From NCBI RefSeq assembly GCF_023283895.1, contig NZ_JAKILB010000009.1, positions 1 to 64,000 on the forward strand: 64,000 bases of DNA, given 5' to 3'. Below the pieces are notes generated by a model. That model was not told the DNA's origin. It did not search any database and saw nothing but the letters and a program-made list of their open reading frames with translations. This document shows positions 17,109-25,741 of this stretch, piece after piece (position 1 is the stretch's first letter; every line of letters starts with the position of its first letter). The DNA is from Shewanella pneumatophori (lineage in GTDB: Bacteria > Pseudomonadota > Gammaproteobacteria > Enterobacterales > Shewanellaceae). A program made the translations under genes and the position numbers.

Positions 17109-18008
17109 ATGATTACACCCAAAGAATTAGAAAAATTATATGCTCAAGGGCAAAATATCAGTGCCTTGTTACGAAAAGAGCTCAATGTCGATCATAATAC
17201 TCCGGAAATCATAGAAATCTCCTATGACATGCAAACGGGTTCGTATACTGAAGCGATGAAAAGTGAAGCAATGGCAAAGCATAAAGCCGAATATTCTGCA
17301 GAAATAGCCAATGTCATACTTTCTTTGTGTGATCCTAAATCAATACTAGAAGCAGGTGTTGGTGAAGCGACAACCCTTTCAGGAGTTATTAAAAGTTTAA
17401 ACAAACCAATAAAAAGCTACGGCTTTGATTTGAGCTGGTCGAGAGTCGCCTATGCTAAAGAATGGTTGCTGAGCCAAGGTGTAACTAACACCACATTATG
17501 TACTGGCGACCTTTTTAATATGCCATTTATCGATAATGCTATTGATATAGTTTATACATCACACTCAATTGAGCCAAATGGTGGAAACGAAGAAGCGATC
17601 CTTAAAGAGCTCTATCGTGTTACCAATAAATACCTAATTTTACTTGAACCTGGTTACGAATTATCAAACGAAGAAATACGCCAACGAATGGATTCCCATG
17701 GTTACTGCAAAAACTTACCAACAATTGCTAAATCACTAGGTTACGATGTTATCAAACATCAGCTGTTCTCATCCTCAGCGAACCCGCTAAACCCTACTGC
17801 TTTGACAATTATTTCTAAACAAAGCAATACAGAATTACCAGACAATGTGTTTGCTTGCCCAAAATTTAAAACACCGATAACACAGATCAATAATGCTTTT
17901 TTTAGTCAAGAGGCATTAGTCGCCTACCCTATTATTGGTGATATTCCATGTTTAAGAATTGAAAACGGAATATTTGCTAGTAAGTTTCCTGAAACGGTAA
18001 AAGACTAA
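17109..18008 (+). CDS. Class I SAM-dependent methyltransferase with Trm112-like tail
   Basis: 299 residues. The Rossmann methyltransferase core spans about 75-200: motif I-like SILEAGVGEATTL, then GFDLSWSRVAYAKEWL, GDLFNMPFIDNAIDIVYTSHSIEPNGG and the motif-4 stretch. The last 50 residues (NVFACPKFKTPI then AYPIIGDIPCLR) resemble the Trm112-like YPI-x-GIP fold, but with only one of the usual metal Cys pairs. Such two-domain enzymes often modify sugars or lipids in surface-polysaccharide clusters, yet none is here. The gene is more AT-rich than its neighbours and stands alone between two terminators, which fits acquisition. Substrate unknown. Confidence 0.75.
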   Translation: MITPKELEKLYAQGQNISALLRKELNVDHNTPEIIEISYDMQTGSYTEAMKSEAMAKHKAEYSAEIANVILSLCDPKSILEAGVGEATTLSGVIKSLNKPIKSYGFDLSWSRVAYAKEWLLSQGVTNTTLCTGDLFNMPFIDNAIDIVYTSHSIEPNGGNEEAILKELYRVTNKYLILLEPGYELSNEEIRQRMDSHGYCKNLPTIAKSLGYDVIKHQLFSSSANPLNPTALTIISKQSNTELPDNVFACPKFKTPITQINNAFFSQEALVAYPIIGDIPCLRIENGIFASKFPETVKD

Positions 18009-18021
18009 AGTTAAACACTAT

Positions 18022-18061
18022 AAAAAGGCCACTTGTTAAAACAATAACAAGTGGCCTTTTT
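18022..18061. terminator. Bidirectional terminator after the methyltransferase gene
   Basis: A 17-bp perfect stem (18022-18038 / 18045-18061) with a 6-nt loop and A/T arms, between convergent genes. Confidence 0.92.
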
Positions 18062-18103
18062 ACTTTTGAAAGCGGCTAACCACTCTATCAATAGCGTAAT
18101 AAA

Positions 18104-20257
18104 TTAGTAATTAATACTATATTCCAATGCCAAACGGCGCCCGTAACCCGAGAATTGGCTACGATAGGTTTCCCAAATAACCTCTTTATTCATTTGTGAA
18201 ACAAGCGGCTGGTAGTCTTCATCAAGTAAGTTATCTATACCGAAAGTAAAGCGACCAAAATCAGTATCAAAAGTTGAGACTAAATCAACTAAAGTGTAGC
18301 CGTCGTAAGGCGACTCATAAAAGCTATAACCCGCATCACTCTCACGATCGTGTTTATCTCTATCACCCACATAATTTGCTTGCAAACGAAGTGAGGCGAT
18401 ATCATTAAAGCGGTAATCGCCATATATTGACGCTTTAATTGGCGTAATGCGCGTACCGTTCATCCAGTAATCATCACCTGTTTCACTATTGGTGCGCTTA
18501 CCTTCTGACATAGACACACTGGTACCGAATTTAATCTCTTGGTTAATTTGATAATCCAGTGTCGCTTCAAATCCCCAAACTTCTTCATCAGCAACTATGA
18601 CTGCAGCAACACGCTTATCCGCTTGTGAATCGACATTATAATCGTAGGCATAACCATCTTTAATGTCTGAATAGAAGAAAGATAAGCTGCCTTGTAAGCT
18701 GTCATCACTGTAACGCAAGCCTGTTTCATAATAATTGGTTTGTGTAGCAGGGATCTCGTCAGCAAACTCGGCAACACTATCAACCGGCATGTCACGTAGC
18801 ATACGCATATCGGCGTGAGAATAACCCTGGGAGTAACTGACAAAAATATCGGTACTTGCTGCAATATTATAAACAAGACCTAAGTTCACCAGAGGTTTGT
18901 CATACTTAAGCGTATCGCCTTGTTTAGCGCTCAGTAAACCTCGGCTATAGCGCATATAGTCATGCACTTCGATTTCAAAGTTCTCATAACGCAAACCCAC
19001 TTGCAGGGTTAACTCATCGGTCACTTGATTCCAATATTGTGCAAATGGGCTTAATTTAGTTTCAGTTAAATCACATACCGAACAAATATATTGAGACTGG
19101 GTAATTGGATTTCCATCCGCATCGATACCTGTAAGCACGTCACGATCTCGGCCTTGTTCAGTATTATCTTTGCCGTATTCAAAACCATAAGCTAGGCGGC
19201 TTCTATCATTAATCGTCCACTGCATAGCCGCTTTAAAGCCACTGCGTGTTGAGACAATCTCAGATGCCGACTCATAGCCTACATTTACTTTGCTGTAATA
19301 GGCAGACAAGCTTAATTGCTGGCTAAAAAAGTCATTTTTATCGTAAGTCAGCTGCACCGTACTCAATTTAGTGAACGGATTAGGTCCAACGTATGGCTCA
19401 CTTTTATCTATCTCAATTAGACCGTTTTCTTCATTGACAGTGCGCTTATAGTGCAACTTATTTTCGATATAATAATGATGAGCTAGCATAGCTAAGCGGC
19501 TTGATTCAAACTCCTGCTCTAGCTTAAGTAGCACGTCATATTCATCGGCATCGCCCATGCCGCCTTGATTATTCGGCGCGCCCGGTAATTGATCACCATT
19601 TGAATCATAAAGATTACCGCGGTCTTTACCCGACAAATTAAGTAAGTAACCAAGATCTGAATCAGTAGTGCCAGAAAAGCTCTGCGAAATACTATAACCG
19701 GCGTCCGAAAGTTCATCTGCAAATGCTTCAACCCCCACTCGAGTTTGCATTTCAAAATTCACACTTGGCTTTTTGGTGATCACATTAATAATTGCGCCAG
19801 CTTCGCCATTGCCGTGCATAGCACTCGCACCTTTAATCACCTCGATACTTTCAATCACATCAACGGAGATTGATTGTAGATCACGGCCACCAGCTCGTAA
19901 GGTTGTCGAAATCAGGACACCATCAATCATCACTATCGCTTTACCACCACGAAAGTTTTGACCAAATGTCGACATTGTTTCTGTACTAGGTGAAAAACCT
20001 GGCACTAAATTAGAGATCATCTCAGACAAATTCCGTGCAACCACACGCTGCAGATCTAAATCTTCTTCTGAGACAATAAAAACGGAATTAGGCGTATCGC
20101 TTAACTTTTGCGCAAACGGCGAGGCGGTAACAATGATATGTTCAATATCATCTGATTGATTAGCGACCTGCTGATTTTGTTCTGCGGTAACTGTTGTGCT
20201 TACCAAAGCACTCAATACTGCGACTCCTACGGTACTTAGCTTCACTTGTCTTTCCAT
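18104..20257 (-). CDS. TonB-dependent siderophore receptor
   Basis: Outer-membrane receptor, 717 residues. A signal peptide (ends near TVTA) is followed by a TonB-box-like EHIIVTASPF, a plug domain (about 40-165; NSVFIVSEEDLDLQRV, RGGKAIVMIDGVLI, IEVIKGASAMHGNGEAGAIINVITK) and a 22-strand barrel ending in an aromatic C-terminus (SINY). The barrel resembles ferric-hydroxamate/aerobactin (IutA-like) receptors more than haem or B12 receptors; the ligand is inferred, not proven. A candidate Fur box lies at 20266-20284. The start may instead be a GTG at 20245, which has a better ribosome-binding site (GGAAAG). Confidence 0.85.
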   Translation of the reverse strand: MERQVKLSTVGVAVLSALVSTTVTAEQNQQVANQSDDIEHIIVTASPFAQKLSDTPNSVFIVSEEDLDLQRVVARNLSEMISNLVPGFSPSTETMSTFGQNFRGGKAIVMIDGVLISTTLRAGGRDLQSISVDVIESIEVIKGASAMHGNGEAGAIINVITKKPSVNFEMQTRVGVEAFADELSDAGYSISQSFSGTTDSDLGYLLNLSGKDRGNLYDSNGDQLPGAPNNQGGMGDADEYDVLLKLEQEFESSRLAMLAHHYYIENKLHYKRTVNEENGLIEIDKSEPYVGPNPFTKLSTVQLTYDKNDFFSQQLSLSAYYSKVNVGYESASEIVSTRSGFKAAMQWTINDRSRLAYGFEYGKDNTEQGRDRDVLTGIDADGNPITQSQYICSVCDLTETKLSPFAQYWNQVTDELTLQVGLRYENFEIEVHDYMRYSRGLLSAKQGDTLKYDKPLVNLGLVYNIAASTDIFVSYSQGYSHADMRMLRDMPVDSVAEFADEIPATQTNYYETGLRYSDDSLQGSLSFFYSDIKDGYAYDYNVDSQADKRVAAVIVADEEVWGFEATLDYQINQEIKFGTSVSMSEGKRTNSETGDDYWMNGTRITPIKASIYGDYRFNDIASLRLQANYVGDRDKHDRESDAGYSFYESPYDGYTLVDLVSTFDTDFGRFTFGIDNLLDEDYQPLVSQMNKEVIWETYRSQFSGYGRRLALEYSINY

Positions 20258-20265
20258 AAATAAAT

Positions 20266-20284
20266 GAGAATGGACATTATTTAC
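20266..20284 (-). promoter_or_regulatory. Candidate Fur box of the TonB receptor gene
   Basis: GAGAATGGACATTATTTAC on the plus strand matches 12 of 19 positions of GATAATGATAATCATTATC. It begins nine bases upstream of the receptor's first ATG, which is where iron-dependent repression of a siderophore receptor would act. Confidence 0.5.
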
Positions 20285-20415
20285 ATTTACTTATAGATCG
20301 CAACTATACACTAATATATTTACAAACATTACAATTTAATATTAGTAAACAATAAGCCTACGCCACAATTAACAATAACAATGGATTGTAAGCAGCGTCA
20401 TTATCTAGCGCAAAA

Positions 20416-22383
20416 TCAACCCGCTCTCCCCGCATGTTCAACTTGCTCTACTAGCACAACTTTATCTCGGCCTAGGGCTTTCGCGCGATAAAGCGCTTTA
20501 TCAGCCCCCTCCAACACTTCCTGCCAGCAATCTTTGAGTAACGACGCATTGAGGCGCTTACCCACACCAATAGAAACTGTAAGGTTTAAACTCTGCGAGC
20601 CAGCAACAATCGGAGCATTTGCAATTGCTTGGCGTACTCTTTCAAAACGGTTTTGAAGCTCTGCTAAACTCACTGGCGCAGCTGATGTTGGCCAACTTAA
20701 GGAAAGAACGAACTCTTCACCGCCCCAGCGAACTAACAAATCTTGTTCACGAATATTTTTTTGAATAATACTACCGACTTGTACAAGTACTTCATCACCG
20801 ATGTCGTGACCATAGTTATCATTCACCGCTTTAAAATGATCAACATCGATAATGGCTAAACACATTTGTGTACTTTGGCCTGCTGACTGCTGCTGAGCTA
20901 GGAAATCGAGAAAATAACGACGATTATACAAACCCGTTAATGTATCGATATTAGATTGTTTATAGAGCTCAAGATTCGATGATTGTAGGTTTTTATTATC
21001 ATTTTCTAGCCAGTAACGCTTCTTAATCAATAGCGATATAGAGATGATTGCAACAAGTATAAAGAAACATAAAAACTTCTCTCTAATATCCTGCTCCGCC
21101 AGACGCGCTTCATGAGCATCGTTTTCAGCCGTCAATAACGCCACCTCTTGTAAGCGATATTTCTCTTTATAAGTTTCGCTTAAATTAAGTAACATTTTGC
21201 CGCGCTTATCAAATAACAGCGCTTTTTCCGCTTCATTCGCTTTACGCTGATATTCAAGCGCTATTTTAAACTCGCCTAATGCCTCATATGCCAAAGCGTA
21301 GTTATTAAACATATCTGCATGAGAGGCTTGGGTACCTATTTGTTCATACAGCAGTTTGGTTTTATTTAATGTCTCCAGAGCTGTATCTATCTCATCAAGC
21401 TTTATCAGGGCTTTAGCCAACATTCGACTACAATCTGCTTCAATAACCCGATATGCTAATTCCGAAGATCGCGCAATACATTCATTAGCCTCAGCAGTAG
21501 CATTTTCATACTGCTCGGAAGATAAATAATAGTGTAACCAAGCAGTCATTACATTGAATTGAACCCGTAACTCACCACTCTTGTCGGCACTTTTTTGTGC
21601 CTCAATAAGATAAGGTTTACTTTCGTTAACGCGACCAAGCCGCTCTAAAATAAATGCAGCATTATTATTAAACGCACTAATTTGCTCATAATCGCCTCCA
21701 TGCTGCTCAACATGGGAAAGTGCATTAACGTTTGACTCCCAGGCTTTATCCCACTCTTCAATTTCAAGATAAATTAACGAAACATTTGATAAAACTTTAC
21801 TGACATATGGATCTTCAGGGTGAGCCATAAAAATATCGAGGGCTTTTAGATAATACTCTAAAGCGAAGTAGTACTGATCTTGGAAGAAATAGAGAGCGGC
21901 CTTGGTATTGTAACCACGAGCAGTTAAATGAACAAAGTTAGCCTGTTTCGATAATGTAATCGAATCCTCAACTAAAGTTAAACCATCCTCATAATGGCCT
22001 TCTCGAGCAGCAAAAGTTGCTAGCCACATTTGCGCTTCTGCGATTAACCAATCTTGTTGGTGATATTTGCCTGCTTCTAACAGGTCAACTATAGCTTGTT
22101 CAGCTAACTTAGGAGAGCTGTTAGATAGTTCGATATCGTGCAAAATACGATAATAAGCAAAACCATAAAAAGCAGATGCCTCTATTTGTTGTTGGGAAAT
22201 AAGCTGATGTAATCGCTCTCGTTTACGAGCCGCAACAATATTCTTATCATCTAATAGTTGAATTATTTGCTCACCATTAGGAAATTCTTCGATGGTATCA
22301 AAAGGGGAAAACTCAACAGTACTTGCAGCGTGACAGCTAACTGAAGTCACAAACAAAAAAATGAATGAAATTATCTTATCCAT
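20416..22383 (-). CDS. TPR-repeat diguanylate cyclase (GGDEF) with periplasmic sensor
   Basis: Synthesises c-di-GMP. 655 residues: a signal-like N-terminus, a long TPR array (about residues 40-400; repeats such as ALEYYLKALDIF, LAYEALGEFKIALEYQRKA), one membrane helix (about 430-450), then a cytosolic GGDEF domain. The active site is GGEEF (554-558) and an inhibitory I-site RxxD (REQD) sits five residues before it, so the enzyme should be active and product-inhibited. The architecture suggests that the periplasmic TPR part senses a protein or peptide. It is upstream of, and co-oriented with, the TonB receptor, 158 bp apart. Confidence 0.9.
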   Translation of the reverse strand: MDKIISFIFLFVTSVSCHAASTVEFSPFDTIEEFPNGEQIIQLLDDKNIVAARKRERLHQLISQQQIEASAFYGFAYYRILHDIELSNSSPKLAEQAIVDLLEAGKYHQQDWLIAEAQMWLATFAAREGHYEDGLTLVEDSITLSKQANFVHLTARGYNTKAALYFFQDQYYFALEYYLKALDIFMAHPEDPYVSKVLSNVSLIYLEIEEWDKAWESNVNALSHVEQHGGDYEQISAFNNNAAFILERLGRVNESKPYLIEAQKSADKSGELRVQFNVMTAWLHYYLSSEQYENATAEANECIARSSELAYRVIEADCSRMLAKALIKLDEIDTALETLNKTKLLYEQIGTQASHADMFNNYALAYEALGEFKIALEYQRKANEAEKALLFDKRGKMLLNLSETYKEKYRLQEVALLTAENDAHEARLAEQDIREKFLCFFILVAIISISLLIKKRYWLENDNKNLQSSNLELYKQSNIDTLTGLYNRRYFLDFLAQQQSAGQSTQMCLAIIDVDHFKAVNDNYGHDIGDEVLVQVGSIIQKNIREQDLLVRWGGEEFVLSLSWPTSAAPVSLAELQNRFERVRQAIANAPIVAGSQSLNLTVSIGVGKRLNASLLKDCWQEVLEGADKALYRAKALGRDKVVLVEQVEHAGRAG

Positions 22384-22710
22384 GACAATATCGCTAACAG
22401 AGAAGTAAGAGTAGAGCCGTAAACGTCACAAAAATCACTGCTGAAATGCAGCTAAAAATTCTATTAACGACTGTATCTTATTATTAATAAAGGAGTTAAC
22501 GACACAATATCTGAAAAATAATTCAGGTCAATACAAATGTTACTATGAGAATATACACATGACTACAATTCAGCCGTATTGCCGTTAGAGAGTAGAGAAA
22601 CAAACCACTTCCTGTTCGATATTTAACTTAATAGCCATTGTTTTTCAGTTCTATTTAGCATTAGATAAAGATTAACTATTCGACCAGCTAAAGTGAGCTA
22701 AGAAAGCCTA
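22384..22710. other. Divergent intergenic region between the GGDEF gene and nagD
   Basis: 327 bp, AT-rich. It must hold two divergent promoters; I cannot assign hexamers with confidence and see no ORF, repeat or RNA gene. Confidence 0.4.
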
Positions 22711-23457
22711 ATGAAAAATATTATTTGCGATATCGATGGTGTCCTGCTGCATAACAATCAGCTTATTCCTGGAAGCGACAAATTTATACACCGTGTGCTT
22801 GAGCAAGGTAATCCTCTGGTTGTACTCACAAACTATCCAGTGCAAACCGGAAAAGATCTACAAAACCGCCTCGGTGCAGCCGGGATAAATATTCCCGAAG
22901 AATGCTTTTATACCTCAGCGATGGCGACGGCTGATTTTCTTAAACATCAACATGGCACCAAAGCCTTTGTGATTGGCGAAGGAGCACTAACCCACGAATT
23001 ATATAAAGCAGGGTTCACCATCACTGATATCAATCCTGATTTCGTGATAGTCGGTGAAACCCGCTCCTATAATTGGGACATGATCCATAAAGCAGCCAAG
23101 TTTGTTAGTGAAGGGGCACGCTTTATTGCAACGAATCCCGATAGCCATGGCCCAGCTTTTAGCCCTGCATGCGGCGCATTATGTGCCCCGATTGAACGCA
23201 TTAGTGGTAAAAAGCCATTTTATGTGGGTAAGCCAAGTTCATGGATCATTCGCTCAGCGCTAAATCATATTGGTGGCCACTCAGACAATACGGTAATTAT
23301 TGGCGATAATATGCGAACCGACATACTCGCTGGTTTTCAATCAGGCTTAGAGACGATTCTAGTCACCAGCGGTGTTAGTTCATTAGCTGATATAGAAAAA
23401 GAACCTTTTAGGCCGAACCATATCTTTAATTGCGCGGGTGACATCGACGTTGTTTGA
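22711..23457 (+). CDS. nagD: Ribonucleotide monophosphatase NagD (HAD-IIA family)
   Basis: HAD phosphatase acting on UMP and other nucleoside monophosphates in E. coli. The 248 residues align almost throughout with E. coli NagD: DIDGVLLHNN (nucleophile and acid Asp), VLTNYPVQTGKDL, FYTSAMATADFL, KPFYVGKPS and VIIGDNMRTDILAGFQ. In E. coli it lies in the nag operon; here there are no nag genes nearby, consistent with a housekeeping nucleotide role. Confidence 0.95.
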   Translation: MKNIICDIDGVLLHNNQLIPGSDKFIHRVLEQGNPLVVLTNYPVQTGKDLQNRLGAAGINIPEECFYTSAMATADFLKHQHGTKAFVIGEGALTHELYKAGFTITDINPDFVIVGETRSYNWDMIHKAAKFVSEGARFIATNPDSHGPAFSPACGALCAPIERISGKKPFYVGKPSSWIIRSALNHIGGHSDNTVIIGDNMRTDILAGFQSGLETILVTSGVSSLADIEKEPFRPNHIFNCAGDIDVV

Positions 23458-23608
23458 TAAATCTTGCTTTTTAATTTCAAACTCTTAAATAGACGCAATA
23501 TTAAGTAACATATTCATCTCCCAGCCCTCTTGCCATAGAGGGTTATTTTCCTCCATCATGAACAAAGCAACAGCAGAATGTCTAAAATAACAATAATAGG
23601 ACCTTACT

Positions 23609-25255
23609 ATGCGGACAATTTTGTCGGCTTGCGCATTAGCAATGTTAAGTGCTTGCAGCCAACACCCAAGTAACATCAATGACACCACAGAAGTTAGTTT
23701 TGACGAAAATCGCTTCCGACAAGACATAAAAATTCTCTCATCTGACGAATTTGAAGGGCGAGCACCGACCACCAAAGGCGAAGAACTTACCCTAACCTAT
23801 TTAAGTGAAGCGTTTTCTGCAATGGGCCTCAAAAAGCCTAACGGTAAAGACTATTTGCAAGCCGTACCTATGGTGACTTACACACCCTCAGAGCAACAAC
23901 AGATCCAATTAGGTGACTTAGCCGTTAAATATCGTCAAGACATAGTGCTAAGCAGCCGTCATGATCTCGCCAATATTGATATTAATAATGCGCCGCTAGT
24001 GTTTGTTGGATACGGCATTAATGCACCTGAATATCAGTGGAACGATTATCAAGACCTAGATATGGCAGGGAAAATAGCGGTGATCTTAGTCAACGATCCC
24101 GGTTTTGCGCTGCCCGACTCAGGTAAGTTTAACGGCAAGGCAATGACTTATTACGGCCGCTGGAGCTACAAGTTTGAAGAAGCAAGTCGCCAAGGTGCCT
24201 TAGGGGCGATTATTATTCACGACACCAAGCCCGCCTCATACCCTTGGTCTGTTGTTGAAAATAGCTGGACTGGCGCTCAACAAGATTTAGCCAACACAGA
24301 GCAACAATCTAAGCGTGTTAAAGTTGAAGGTTGGATGACTTACAACATCGCAGAGCAGCTATTTACTAAAGCAGGACTTTCTTTATCAACCGTTGTTGAT
24401 CGCGCCGCCGCGAGCCCGATTAACCTTGCATTAAATCAAAACGCGTCAATTGCATTCGCAAACAAAGCCCAGTATAGCAATAGCTATAATGTTGTTGCGA
24501 CTCTACCTGGCAGTACCCGCCCTGACGAGCAGCTGTTATTTACTGCGCACTGGGACCACATCGGCATTGATCCCAATAAACAGGGTGACCAAATTTATAA
24601 TGGCGCACTCGATAACGCCTCTGGCACTGCAGGTATTTTAGAAATTGCACGCCAGTTTGCCGACCAAGCCAATAAGGGCAAGCCGCTTGCTCGCTCACTC
24701 ACCTTTATCGCCACAACCGGTGAGGAACAAGGTTTACTCGGCTCACGCTATTACGCGGCAGATCCAATCTACCCGCTTGATAAAACAGTCGCTGTGTTTA
24801 ACCTCGATAGCACTAACGTCTATGGCCGCACTTTAGATTACACCATTATTGGTAAAGGTAAATCAGAGCTTGAGAACTACCTTATTGATGCGCTAAAAAG
24901 CCAAAACCGTACCGCAAAAAGTGAAAAGTATCCTGAAGCTGGCGGCTTTTTCCGCTCAGATCATTTCAGCTTTGCCAAAAAAGGCGTACCTGCTATTTTT
25001 GCTGGCGGTGGCAGTGAGCCAGTAGATGAAGCTACAGCCCAATATAAAGCGGCAATGCAGATTAAAATGAAAGGTTGCTACCATAATGTGTGTGATGAAT
25101 ATCGTGAAGACTGGGATCTTTCTGGTGCGCTAGAAGATCTCGCCATTTTTTATCAAGCAGCTGCTACACTTGGTAATAACAACGATTGGCCTGGATATTA
25201 TAAAGGCACCGAATTTAACGCATTGCGTCCAGCTAAGGCTGATGCGATGCAATAA
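23609..25255 (+). CDS. M28 family metallopeptidase, lipoprotein
   Basis: Exported zinc aminopeptidase-type peptidase. 548 residues with a lipobox (LSAC, Cys about residue 16), an inserted PA domain (about 110-270; VFVGYGINAPEYQWNDY, GAIIIHD) and an M28 catalytic domain. The metal and catalytic residues are present: AHWDHIG, GALDNASG, TTGEEQGLLGS, FNLDSTN and RSDHFSF. The ATG is preceded by ATAGGA. Likely scavenges peptides in the periplasm or outer membrane, complementing the exported prolyl oligopeptidase earlier in the window. Confidence 0.9.
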   Translation: MRTILSACALAMLSACSQHPSNINDTTEVSFDENRFRQDIKILSSDEFEGRAPTTKGEELTLTYLSEAFSAMGLKKPNGKDYLQAVPMVTYTPSEQQQIQLGDLAVKYRQDIVLSSRHDLANIDINNAPLVFVGYGINAPEYQWNDYQDLDMAGKIAVILVNDPGFALPDSGKFNGKAMTYYGRWSYKFEEASRQGALGAIIIHDTKPASYPWSVVENSWTGAQQDLANTEQQSKRVKVEGWMTYNIAEQLFTKAGLSLSTVVDRAAASPINLALNQNASIAFANKAQYSNSYNVVATLPGSTRPDEQLLFTAHWDHIGIDPNKQGDQIYNGALDNASGTAGILEIARQFADQANKGKPLARSLTFIATTGEEQGLLGSRYYAADPIYPLDKTVAVFNLDSTNVYGRTLDYTIIGKGKSELENYLIDALKSQNRTAKSEKYPEAGGFFRSDHFSFAKKGVPAIFAGGGSEPVDEATAQYKAAMQIKMKGCYHNVCDEYREDWDLSGALEDLAIFYQAAATLGNNNDWPGYYKGTEFNALRPAKADAMQ

Positions 25256-25279
25256 AACGCTATTATCACGTTTCCAACT

Positions 25280-25313
25280 AGCCGGCTTGCTACCCACTTG
25301 TCGGCTTTTTTTT
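25280..25313 (+). terminator. Terminator of the M28 peptidase gene
   Basis: AGCCGGC (25280-25286) pairs with GTCGGCT (25300-25306), including one G-T wobble, followed by eight T residues. Confidence 0.8.
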
Positions 25314-25470
25314 AGCATAAATTCAGCCTTTAGCTGAGCCTATCTGTTAACTACTCACCTATTTACGTCGCTATCTTACGTTCGCGTAAGCTTTTGCAAT
25401 AATCCACAAATATCCGTACTTTATGCCATATCACTGGCAATAGCTTACCGATTAATCTGTTAAAACAAAC

Positions 25471-25492
25471 TTTTTCAGTAAAAACTGAAAAA
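25471..25492. repeat. Hairpin in the asnB upstream region
   Basis: TTTTTCAGT (25471-25479) and ACTGAAAAA (25484-25492), a perfect 9-bp stem with an AAAA loop, in an otherwise gene-free 430-bp stretch (25314-25741). On the minus strand it resembles a weak terminator, but no minus-strand gene is present to use it. Confidence 0.5.
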
Positions 25493-25659
25493 AATGATTA
25501 TTCACATCTCGTTATAGATTATCCAGTCACTGCGCCATATTCCACTGTGTAACCAAACAATTCTCACCAAAACAACATAAAAATTATTTAATCATCATTT
25601 TAAAAAATAATTCAATGAACAAAACACCAGTAAAAAGACCCAAATACCGACAAATCATC

Positions 25660-25673
25660 ACAAACCGGTTTGT
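25660..25673. promoter_or_regulatory. 14-bp perfect palindrome upstream of asnB (operator-like)
   Basis: ACAAACCGGTTTGT, centred on CG, lies 69 bp before the asnB ATG. The AAACCG/CGGTTT pattern with a central CG is typical of LacI/GalR-family operators. The regulator is unknown. Confidence 0.45.
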
Positions 25674-25741
25674 ATTATTAAATATTCAATGGCACAGTAA
25701 TAGGCAATTGAGATTAAGACAGAATTTTTTTGGAGTGACCT

